From Candidatus Poseidoniaceae archaeon (GTDB lineage Archaea; Thermoplasmatota; Poseidoniia; Poseidoniales; Poseidoniaceae), in NCBI GenBank assembly GCA_030741455.1, contig JASLVI010000019.1:1-17638 (forward strand): a DNA stretch of 17,638 bases, written 5' to 3'. The stretch's first letter is position 1. Every line of letters begins with the position of its first letter. The position numbers and the translations under genes are program-made. Of this stretch, positions 1 to 6,434 are shown piece after piece. The notes under the pieces were generated by a model. The model searched no databases. It had not been told where the DNA came from and saw nothing but the letters and a program-made list of their open reading frames with translations.

Positions 1-371
1 TCTTCTTGTTCTGTGTCGCACTCTCTGTGCCGATGCTTATGGTTTTGAAAAACAAGAAAAAACTACTCGACCCTGGTAAAGAACGATTGACATGGTGCAC
101 GCTTCTTTCGACAGCGATCATGGTCTACACAATTGCTGCAATTGTTCCTTCAGCTGGTGTTGCACTCATCGACGTTTCATGTGAAGACGATGCAGGTGCA
201 TTGTTGAGTGAAGTTGATGTTCTTGCAGGCGCAACAGATGCTTGTGAAGCACTCCAGTACCGTTATGCTCCAATGCTCGGAATGGTTGCTGCAATCAGTT
301 GGGCTTGGCCTCGTGGAAAGAAGATCATCGACGATTTAAGCGATGATTTCTTGGATGGATTGAAAGATTGA
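1..371 (+). CDS. C-terminal part of an unrecognised membrane protein (5' end outside window)
   Basis: The frame is open from the window edge (first full codon at 3-5) to a TGA at 369-371, so this is the tail of a longer gene; the TTG at 6 is not a credible start. About 123 residues are visible. Hydrophobic stretches lie at the extreme start (FCVALSVPMLMVL), around residues 31-52 (LLSTAIMVYTIAAIVPSAGVAL) and around 88-101 (PMLGMVAAISWAWP). They are separated by a basic loop (KNKKKLLDPGKERL) and an acidic loop holding two cysteines. It ends in a charged tail rich in Asp and Lys. I see no motif naming a family. The copper protein follows 43 bases downstream on the same strand, so they may be co-transcribed. 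Confidence 0.75.
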   Translation, partial: FLFCVALSVPMLMVLKNKKKLLDPGKERLTWCTLLSTAIMVYTIAAIVPSAGVALIDVSCEDDAGALLSEVDVLAGATDACEALQYRYAPMLGMVAAISWAWPRGKKIIDDLSDDFLDGLKD

Positions 372-414
372 TTCAGGAACATGTGTTCAAATACTGAGCC
401 TCTTTTCTAACACC

Positions 415-915
415 ATGCGAAGACTGCTGTGTTTTGCCCTCATCCTTTGTCTTCTTCAAGGAAATCTCGGCCTTGAGATGGAACAGGAAACGGAAACACA
501 CGTCGTGACAGTTGACAGTACCAACCTTCGATTTACACCTTCCACATTGACCATCAATGAAGGCGATACACTTCGATTCGTTTGGGGAGGACAGGCACTT
601 CCTCACAATTCTGTTGAAGAAAACGGCGTGTTCGATTCTGGCGACGCAAATCGCAATGTCGACTATGGACACGTTTTCGATTATGATTCTGCAGGAACGT
701 ACAGTTTCTTTTGCGAACCTCATCAAGCGGTTGGAATGACAGGATCTGTAACAGTTGTTGATGCTGAGGCTCCTATTGATGAAGAACAAAACAACACGAT
801 TGGGACGTCCACAAATGAAGGCGAAGCTACCTCGAACAATGTTCAACTTGGACTTGCAGTTGGAATGATTGCTCTCCTTGGAGCAGCACTCTGGCGTGCT
901 CGAATCTATGATTGA
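415..915 (+). CDS. Plastocyanin/halocyanin-like blue copper protein, membrane anchored
   Basis: Predicted small type-1 copper electron carrier on the outer face of the membrane. A signal peptide (MRRLLCFALILCLLQG) is followed by a cupredoxin domain of about residues 28-115. The four expected copper ligands are visible: His64 (ALPHNS), then Cys100, His103 and Met108 in the FFCEPHQAVGM stretch, the classic C-x2-H-x4-M spacing. An acidic, Asn-rich, probably glycosylated linker (residues 116-140) leads to a C-terminal membrane helix (LGLAVGMIALLGAALW) and a short basic tail. In archaea such proteins pass electrons between respiratory complexes; the partner here is unknown. A weak TATA-like CAAATACT lies about 24 bases before the ATG. 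Its last 10 bases overlap the end of the convergent exporter gene. Confidence 0.9.
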   Translation: MRRLLCFALILCLLQGNLGLEMEQETETHVVTVDSTNLRFTPSTLTINEGDTLRFVWGGQALPHNSVEENGVFDSGDANRNVDYGHVFDYDSAGTYSFFCEPHQAVGMTGSVTVVDAEAPIDEEQNNTIGTSTNEGEATSNNVQLGLAVGMIALLGAALWRARIYD

Positions 916-3812
916 TCGAGAACTGCATCAACAGGTTTCAATTCAGAAGCCTTGGTGATGGTCATATCACCAGACATATCTCGCCAAGGGTCCTCTCCTC
1001 GAATGAATTCTTTGATGGTGGTTTTGCCTTTGATGAGATCTCGAACCGTATGTTCGGCTACGAGGATACTCGGTAAGAGGAACGAACTGGTGACGAATGC
1101 GAAGATGATGAGTAAACACATCAGCATGAAGAAGTTCTCCAATCCAGGGAATGCAGCAAGGAATCCAGCCGATATACCTGCAACGGTTGTAATGGTCGTT
1201 TCGAAAATTGTCTGACCCGTTTCTTCTATAGAATGAGCAATTCCTTTGGAGTTCTCTCCTTCTTCTTGGATTCTGTGCATGACGTGAATCGCATCATCAA
1301 CTCCGATTCCGAATACGATGGTTCCAATCATCGCTGTGAAGATGTTGACGTTCACATCCCCACTTTGCATCAGCAACGGTTGCCATAAGATGACGACTGC
1401 AACAGGAACCATTGTGATGATTCCTAAGCGAATCGATCGGAAGACAATGGCTAGAACGATGGTCAGAATAAGCATCGTAAGGATGGTCGTCCGGGATTGT
1501 GTTTCATGAATACCTTCGTTGATATCGAGTGAAACCGGTAGGCCGCCTGTCAATTTCGAGGTTCGAGTTTGTTGTAATTCAGGCGGTTCGGAAAGGATTG
1601 CATCGATTTCATCACGCAGACCAGAAGCAATATTCAGGTTCATGTATGGTTGGTCAACATAGATGATACCCTTCGTTTCTTGCTGATTGAGCAACATTGA
1701 ACGAACTTCAAGCGAGAGTGTATCGATGGCAACATTGACCATATCTCGGCGTAGTCCTTCTCGGCCATCTGGGCCAGTCGCCTCAAGGCCCAACCAGAGA
1801 TTGCACTCAATAGGGTCGTTGCTTTCCCAACATTCATCATGGAGTAAATCCCACAATGAGCCTTCATACAAAACAAGATCATCCGTGAGTTGAATCGTGA
1901 CAGGTATCGCCTTGAGGAAGGTCACGATGCTTGTTGTATTCGTACTGTCAACTGCGTCAATACGTTGTTCCAAACGATCGATGGCATCCAATACTGGTAA
2001 GTCGCGAATGTTCGTTGTTCCATTATCATGTAGACGGTTGGTCGCATCATAGACAAACATCGAGGTTTGTCCACTATCGAATTGTTCGGAATATTTTGCG
2101 ATCTTGTCGAGCGATTCAATACCTTCTGGAGCTTCACTTGAGCCAGTGATCGGTTCGTTCAATTCATCCAAATTTGCAATACCATAGACGGTAACACTGG
2201 AGGACACAAGGAGGATGACGAGGAAATAACGAATTGGTACTTTGCCGATGTTTTTCCACATACCAGGATTCGTTCGTTTGTGGAACTTAAGCATCCACGC
2301 AAGAGCAGGAACAAGAATGATGGAGAACAAGAGCGTTGACATAATTCCAACAACGAGTGTAAGTCCTACGGATCGAATTGGTGCAATGTTGACGATGGTT
2401 GGTGCAATGAGGACAGAGAAACCAACGATGGTGGTCAAAGCAGAAAGGAAGACGGCAACACCGGTTGAACCTGCCATCGTCGTTACACAACGAATGTAGA
2501 ATTCTCGATCCCAAATTTCAGGCTCTTCAAGCAGTTCCTTCCCTTGACGCTTCCTCGTATTGTTTTCCTTGAGAATCCGTTCGATTTCTTTCCGCCGCAC
2601 TTCTTCAATACGGTTGACCATGTGCAATGCATAGTCCACGCCAAGACCGATGAGAATTGGGAAGGTTGCAACAATCATCGGCGTAAGTGTCCATTTGAGG
2701 ACAACAGAAGCACCGAATGTAACGCCCAAGGCAAGAAGAATTGGTGTTCCTGTGATGATAACAACCTTTGCAGAGCGATGAAGGAACGAGATGATGAGAA
2801 TGGTGAACAGAATCGAATACGGCATCATCTTGACAAGGTCATCATAGATTGCGTCCGATACATCTTCCAACGTCTTGGTCAAACCAGTCACCGTCATCTC
2901 AGTCGATTGAGAGTCCCTCGGTCGGCTGTCGATAATATCTCCAAAATGATCCAGAAGCGCATCAAATTCATGCCACGGGGCAGGAACATCAGAACGCATT
3001 CCTACGATGATTGCCGTCGTATCCCATACGCCATCACCATCCATGTCATTGGTTGGATCACCATCCCCATCGCTGTCAACACTGAGATCGTTATCGTTGG
3101 TATCTTTGATGAGCGCTTCAAATGAACCACTTGAATTGGCGATAATTTGGTCTATTGTTTGCTGGTCGGGGATAGCATAACGGCCGCCTGGTGGAAGACT
3201 ATCACATTGAAAGTCGACAGGAATCCGAGTGTTGACAGCATGTTCACACATCGATGCATTGAATCTTCCATCCGTTGAATTAATCTCCTTCATGATTTGA
3301 GAAGGTGAAATAATCCACAAGACGCCGTCAATTTCTCCATAATCACCTTTGTTGAAATCCATACCACGTCCAACATTTGATCCTCCGATGTTGTCATCAT
3401 CTCCTTCAATCCAACTTATTTCTCGAAGGATTTTCTCATCCGTAATGTTGTCACCAAGACCTCCGCCTAAGCGTGCATTATCGGTTTGAATGTAAATCAC
3501 AGCTATATCGGTCGACCATTCCTCTCGAACTTCAAGGAGAAGATCGGTCGATTCAGCCCCATCTGGAAGGAAGATTTCGACATCATCCTCAATTTGAGAT
3601 TGAAAATCAAGACCTCGCTGACCTAGGAAAGCAGCGATGACGATGAGAAGTAAAACGAAGACTGCAGGCGATGCGAGGACCGTTCTGTACAATTGTTCCG
3701 TACGTTTTCGAGCATACGAATTGAACTCCCCTTGCCACTTTTCGATTTGGTCACGAGCAGGTTCCGTCCGCTTGCGGAAACTCTCGAGCATTGCTGAGAG
3801 TTGTCCTGCCAT
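906..3812 (-). CDS. RND-superfamily (MMPL-type) membrane exporter with a calcium-loop-like insert
   Basis: A 968-residue protein with the duplicated RND layout. TM1 is near residues 46-65, followed by a large external domain (about 70-325). TM2-6 lie near 329-510, TM7 near 526-548, a second external domain follows (about 550-765), and TM8-12 lie near 771-920. Each half carries the family's charged TM4 signature: GLGVDYALHMVNRI near 386 and GIGVDDAIHVMHRIQEE near 836, whose Asp residues would serve proton relay. MMPL/RND proteins export lipids or hydrophobic compounds using the proton gradient; the substrate cannot be read here. An Asp-rich insert near residues 234-264 (SDGDGD and DMDGDG) in the first external domain looks like a calcium-binding loop. 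It begins 47 bases after the glycosyltransferase, with no clear promoter between, so they probably form one transcript. Confidence 0.9.
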   Translation of the reverse strand: MAGQLSAMLESFRKRTEPARDQIEKWQGEFNSYARKRTEQLYRTVLASPAVFVLLLIVIAAFLGQRGLDFQSQIEDDVEIFLPDGAESTDLLLEVREEWSTDIAVIYIQTDNARLGGGLGDNITDEKILREISWIEGDDDNIGGSNVGRGMDFNKGDYGEIDGVLWIISPSQIMKEINSTDGRFNASMCEHAVNTRIPVDFQCDSLPPGGRYAIPDQQTIDQIIANSSGSFEALIKDTNDNDLSVDSDGDGDPTNDMDGDGVWDTTAIIVGMRSDVPAPWHEFDALLDHFGDIIDSRPRDSQSTEMTVTGLTKTLEDVSDAIYDDLVKMMPYSILFTILIISFLHRSAKVVIITGTPILLALGVTFGASVVLKWTLTPMIVATFPILIGLGVDYALHMVNRIEEVRRKEIERILKENNTRKRQGKELLEEPEIWDREFYIRCVTTMAGSTGVAVFLSALTTIVGFSVLIAPTIVNIAPIRSVGLTLVVGIMSTLLFSIILVPALAWMLKFHKRTNPGMWKNIGKVPIRYFLVILLVSSSVTVYGIANLDELNEPITGSSEAPEGIESLDKIAKYSEQFDSGQTSMFVYDATNRLHDNGTTNIRDLPVLDAIDRLEQRIDAVDSTNTTSIVTFLKAIPVTIQLTDDLVLYEGSLWDLLHDECWESNDPIECNLWLGLEATGPDGREGLRRDMVNVAIDTLSLEVRSMLLNQQETKGIIYVDQPYMNLNIASGLRDEIDAILSEPPELQQTRTSKLTGGLPVSLDINEGIHETQSRTTILTMLILTIVLAIVFRSIRLGIITMVPVAVVILWQPLLMQSGDVNVNIFTAMIGTIVFGIGVDDAIHVMHRIQEEGENSKGIAHSIEETGQTIFETTITTVAGISAGFLAAFPGLENFFMLMCLLIIFAFVTSSFLLPSILVAEHTVRDLIKGKTTIKEFIRGEDPWRDMSGDMTITKASELKPVDAVLDQS

Positions 3813-3859
3813 GATTCAACCACACGAAGTCGCTTGAAGAACAATGCGACGATTTGGAC

Positions 3860-4789
3860 TCAGTCAAGTCCGAATTCTCGGACCAAAAGGATTCGCAAGA
3901 AACCTCGTACAGTCTGAAGAATAAATCCGGTTGTAATCAGGGCCAAACCAAGAACACCAATCCAAACCGCAGTCAGGCCTTCTCCGAGAACAGTATCGAT
4001 TTGTGTCGTAAATCCAGTTGCCGTATTCATGCCCATTGCAGCACCCGTTGCAAGAAGTCCTAGGCCAGGTATGCCGAGCGTAAGGAGCGGTTTCTTTTGT
4101 GAGAGAGATAGAAGTGCCCATGATAGGACAGTAAATCCGTGTGAGATGGCTGTAAAGTTCGATCCTTTTGGTACATCGTAGCGGATGATGGTTGGAACTT
4201 CCTGAATGCTCAGTTGCTTCTCCTTTGCATCTTCAAGCATTTCGAGTGAAAGTTCCATTCCATCAGCATCGAATCGGAGTCTGTCGATGGCTTTACGTGA
4301 AAATGCACGGAATCCAGATTGAGTATCCTTGATGCCCAAATCGCTGGTAAGGTTGCTGGCAGCGGTGATGACCTTGATGCCGAGACGGCGGTATGCAGGC
4401 ATATCGTTGCCCTCTCCGCCTTCAATAAATCGTGAACCAATTGTGAAATCAGCTTCCTCATCGAGAATCGGTTGAACCAATTTTGGAATGTCGGATGTAT
4501 CGTGCTGGCCGTCCGAATCAAGAACGACCAAGACATCTGCGTCCTTTGAACGCATTGTCTTGAAGAGTGTTTTCAACGCAGCACCGTATCCTTGGTTTCC
4601 ACGATGTCGAATGACGGTAGCTCCACATGCCTCTGCAATGCGTGCACTAGAGTCCGATGATCCATCGTCGATGCAGATGACCTCATCGACGTGGCGAAGT
4701 GCCATGGTAACAACAGTGCCTATGGTTTCTTCCTCGTTATACATAGGCATGCCTGCAACGACACGAGGAGGCTCACACCCAGTCTCCAT
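3860..4789 (-). CDS. Family 2 glycosyltransferase, dolichol-phosphate sugar synthase-like, membrane bound
   Basis: Expected to transfer a sugar from a nucleotide sugar to a lipid phosphate carrier at the inner membrane face. In 309 residues the GT-A motifs appear in order: PMYNEEETIG (15-24), CIDDGSSDSS (39-48), the metal-binding D91-S-D93 followed by GQHD, IGSRFIEGG near 121, and the acceptor-loop QSGFRAFSR near 155. The C-terminal third has about three membrane stretches (FTVLSWALLSL, LLTLGIPGLGLLATGAAMGM, AVWIGVLGLALITTGFIL), as in DPM/DPG synthase-like archaeal enzymes. I chose ATG 4789 rather than the upstream in-frame ATG at 4903. GT2 homology begins right after 4789, a TATA box sits 24-29 bases before it, and the longer reading would run through that TATA box and a hairpin. 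It heads an apparent operon with the MMPL exporter. Confidence 0.9.
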   Translation of the reverse strand: METGCEPPRVVAGMPMYNEEETIGTVVTMALRHVDEVICIDDGSSDSSARIAEACGATVIRHRGNQGYGAALKTLFKTMRSKDADVLVVLDSDGQHDTSDIPKLVQPILDEEADFTIGSRFIEGGEGNDMPAYRRLGIKVITAASNLTSDLGIKDTQSGFRAFSRKAIDRLRFDADGMELSLEMLEDAKEKQLSIQEVPTIIRYDVPKGSNFTAISHGFTVLSWALLSLSQKKPLLTLGIPGLGLLATGAAMGMNTATGFTTQIDTVLGEGLTAVWIGVLGLALITTGFILQTVRGFLRILLVREFGLD

Positions 4790-4806
4790 GTTAAAACCTC
4801 GAAAAT

Positions 4807-4825
4807 GTAGAATATATAGTTCTAC
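4807..4825 (-). promoter_or_regulatory. Promoter of the glycosyltransferase operon: TATA box inside an inverted repeat
   Basis: Read on the minus strand this is GTAGAA-CTATATA-TTCTAC, a perfect 6-bp inverted repeat around a 7-base core containing the TATA element. TATATA lies 24-29 bases upstream of ATG 4789, the archaeal spacing for transcription starting at the ATG (leaderless). A dyad overlapping TATA is a typical place for an archaeal repressor to block TBP; that role is inferred. Confidence 0.65.
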
Positions 4826-4827
4826 TC

Positions 4828-4838
4828 CCGATAATCGG
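4828..4838. promoter_or_regulatory. CCGAT-A-ATCGG dyad just upstream of the glycosyltransferase promoter
   Basis: An 11-base palindrome with 5-bp arms and a single central base, two bases beyond the TATA-centred inverted repeat. Relative to the glycosyltransferase start it lies at about -39 to -49, where archaeal activators or repressors often bind. No known regulator is recognised. Confidence 0.35.
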
Positions 4839-4857
4839 TCTTTTTGAAGTGAATAGG

Positions 4858-4889
4858 GAGCACTGCTCAACCGGAATTGAGCAGTGCTC
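4858..4889. other. Strong intergenic hairpin (13-bp perfect stem, 6-base loop)
   Basis: GAGCACTGCTCAA at 4858-4870 is exactly complementary to 4877-4889, with loop CCGGAA. It lies between the minus-strand small gene (stop at 4945) and the glycosyltransferase promoter, so it could end or process the small gene's transcript, protect a 3' end, or be part of a small RNA. Neither side is followed by a T-run, so it is not a standard intrinsic terminator. Confidence 0.6.
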
Positions 4890-4944
4890 GGAAACATGTA
4901 CACGCATGGACATGGTCGAGAACTTCACCTTACTCCTCTATGAA

Positions 4945-5196
4945 TCAATCGAGGAGTTGTGAAACAGTCGTGACAGCTCGCTCACCAGCGATGACCCGCT
5001 GGAGTGCAGCCATGGACACAACGAGAGGAACGTAGGATTCCCCATCACTTGTTTCATAGGTTTCGCAGTCTGCGAACGATGCGGTGTTGATGGACAACTT
5101 GATCGCTCCGCCAGCATTGCTGCGGCGAACGTATCCTACCAACATGGTTCGGCTTTCTTCGGTTTGCTTCGTTTCTGTTTTCTTGGTTTTACTCAT
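4945..5196 (-). CDS. Small protein of unknown function (83 aa)
   Basis: I do not recognise a named family. The first 15 residues are hydrophilic and rich in Lys, Thr and Glu. The rest looks like a compact soluble domain: TMLVGYVRRSNAGGAIKLS, then a Ser/Asp/Glu-rich middle with one Cys (FADCETYETSDGESY), then VPLVVSMAALQRVIAGERAV and a C-terminal VSQLLD. No signal peptide or membrane segment is seen. I prefer ATG 5196. A GTG at 5205 also opens the frame, but the purine-rich GGTGAGGGG sequence lies 10-18 bases before the ATG, too close to the GTG. A TATA-like TTGATAAT lies near 5249-5256. The gene is followed by the strong hairpin at 4858-4889. Its tidy codon use and well-defined ends suggest a real gene. 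Confidence 0.65.
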   Translation of the reverse strand: MSKTKKTETKQTEESRTMLVGYVRRSNAGGAIKLSINTASFADCETYETSDGESYVPLVVSMAALQRVIAGERAVTTVSQLLD

Positions 5197-5283
5197 GTTC
5201 AACACATCCCCTCACTTGGTGAGGTAAGACGAACATTTTCGTCAAAGATTATCAAACAATCGAAGCAGTGGCATCATGCACTC

Positions 5284-5301
5284 AATAATGAGAACATTAT
5301 T
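5284..5301. other. Short hairpin AATAATG-AGAA-CATTATT between phoU-like gene and small gene
   Basis: A perfect 7-bp A/T-rich stem with a 4-base loop, 14 bases beyond the phoU-like stop and about 88 bases upstream of the small gene's ATG. It could mark the 3' end of the phoU-like transcript or be an operator of the small gene. The sequence does not decide between these. Confidence 0.35.
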
Positions 5302-5314
5302 CTGGATTAATGCT

Positions 5315-6352
5315 CTAATTTCGAACAATCATTTCATCATAGAGTTTGAGATTCAACAGAATTTCACCAAAGTCTCTCGCATACGCACACATCCGACGAA
5401 TGGATTCTGACATTCGAAAGAGAAGCAAGTCTTGTTTGGATAACTTTCGTTCACCAATGAGTTCATCTTCAAAATTGAGAATATCTTGCTGTGTTTTTTT
5501 GAGAGCTTGTCGACACTCCTCAATCTCGTTGGAATTACGCGTTCGTATGTTGATCATCAAACGCTTCAACGTATCTTGCCATTCGATGAGTTGTGCAATG
5601 GGTTGTTTGCTTTGATCGATGACTGTATCATTGTTCTCTTCAATCAATTGTGCCATTTGGTAGGCATGGTCCATCATCCGTTCCAACGAGCGAGCGAGAT
5701 TGCTGTATTCTACGGCCTGATTTCGTGTCAATTTTAGTGCAGATGCGACCAAATGTGAGTCAAGTGCAACACTCAATTGCCTGTTGACAAGATACAACAA
5801 TGCATCAACTTCTGATTCTCGTTCATCGACATCTCCAAGAAGATTCTTTTCTTGACCGGATGCCACAGAAACGATGTCTTTTGTGAGCGATGTAAGTTGT
5901 GAATACATTCTGTTGATGCTCGCAATCAATGGCATTTCGGCTGCGTTGATTAAACACTTTAGATCAATCCTACTTTCGGTTTCATTCATACGTTCAAAGC
6001 CTCTTGTGTTCCGGAGGAAGCGACGGATTTGTCGTTGCAAAAATCGATTATCAGGTTTTGAGTGAACAATTCGTATCGAATCAGCACCTGCAAGATAGGC
6101 GCCCATGAGATGGTCGTGAATCGATGCTTCAGGAATATCGTCGGCTTTGATGGTGATGATTTTTTCTTGATTTGCCAACATCTCGAGTGGTGTTAATCGG
6201 AGTGCTCCACTCGGTCGCCAATCGACACGAATCGAATCGCGTGGACTCAAATCCATTTGCTCAATCCATGGCTTTGGTAAACTGAGTGTATAGGTGACTC
6301 CACCTGTTAGTTGCACTTTGCGAACATCGATCTCGCCTGGTCCGAACGCCAT
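5315..6352 (-). CDS. Phosphate-uptake regulator: AbrB-type DNA-binding domain fused to PhoU domain
   Basis: A 345-residue cytoplasmic protein of the common archaeal AbrB-PhoU type. Residues about 8-55 have the swapped-hairpin AbrB/SpoVT pattern (RKVQLTGGVTYTLSLPKPWI, then DSIRVDW and GALRLTP). A middle segment (about 60-130) links to two PhoU-like three-helix repeats (about 135-345). These carry acidic metal-ligand positions such as DVDERESEVDALLY, SLERMMDHAYQMAQ and the final SIRRMCAYARDFGEILL. PhoU proteins hold phosphate uptake in check when phosphate is plentiful; the AbrB domain suggests that this one also binds DNA directly. It is divergent from the PiT transporter across 82 bases, so that transporter and its own gene are the obvious targets (inferred). 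A palindromic TATA sequence lies 26-37 bases upstream of the ATG. Confidence 0.88.
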   Translation of the reverse strand: MAFGPGEIDVRKVQLTGGVTYTLSLPKPWIEQMDLSPRDSIRVDWRPSGALRLTPLEMLANQEKIITIKADDIPEASIHDHLMGAYLAGADSIRIVHSKPDNRFLQRQIRRFLRNTRGFERMNETESRIDLKCLINAAEMPLIASINRMYSQLTSLTKDIVSVASGQEKNLLGDVDERESEVDALLYLVNRQLSVALDSHLVASALKLTRNQAVEYSNLARSLERMMDHAYQMAQLIEENNDTVIDQSKQPIAQLIEWQDTLKRLMINIRTRNSNEIEECRQALKKTQQDILNFEDELIGERKLSKQDLLLFRMSESIRRMCAYARDFGEILLNLKLYDEMIVRN

Positions 6353-6377
6353 GTCTCTCAGTTCTTCGACTATTTAC

Positions 6378-6389
6378 ATCTATATAGAT
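6378..6389. promoter_or_regulatory. Perfect palindromic TATA element between divergent phoU-like and PiT genes
   Basis: ATCTATATAGAT is a 12-base perfect palindrome, so its TATATA core reads identically on both strands. For the phoU-like gene it predicts a start about 5 bases before ATG 6352. Rightward it would give a leader of about 25 bases before ATG 6435. It may be a shared or bidirectional TBP site, or an operator for the AbrB domain. Confidence 0.5.
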
Positions 6390-6403
6390 TACATGGACTC
6401 TAG

Positions 6404-6410
6404 GTATTAT
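6404..6410 (+). promoter_or_regulatory. TATA box for the PiT-DUF47 gene (TATTATA)
   Basis: TATTATA lies 25-31 bases before ATG 6435, the expected distance for a leaderless archaeal transcript beginning at that codon. This supports ATG 6435 over the in-frame ATG at 6393, which lies upstream of the TATA box. Confidence 0.55.
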
Positions 6411-6434
6411 ACTGTATTGAGAGAGTTTGCCAAC

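Noticed and set aside
373..846. 157-codon minus-strand open frame
   Set aside because: It is opposite the copper protein, whose signal peptide, ligands and anchor are all intact.
2544..3125. 193-codon plus-strand open frame
   Set aside because: It lies wholly antisense to the MMPL exporter; its composition (many Arg, His, Cys and Asn) is that of a shadow frame and it has no motif or promoter.
4858..4889. Intrinsic (hairpin plus T-run) terminator
   Set aside because: The stem is excellent but no T-run follows on either strand, so I list it only as a hairpin of open function.
4790..4903. N-terminal extension of the glycosyltransferase from ATG 4903
   Set aside because: The stretch would translate through the TATA-bearing inverted repeat and the 13-bp hairpin and has no GT2 similarity.
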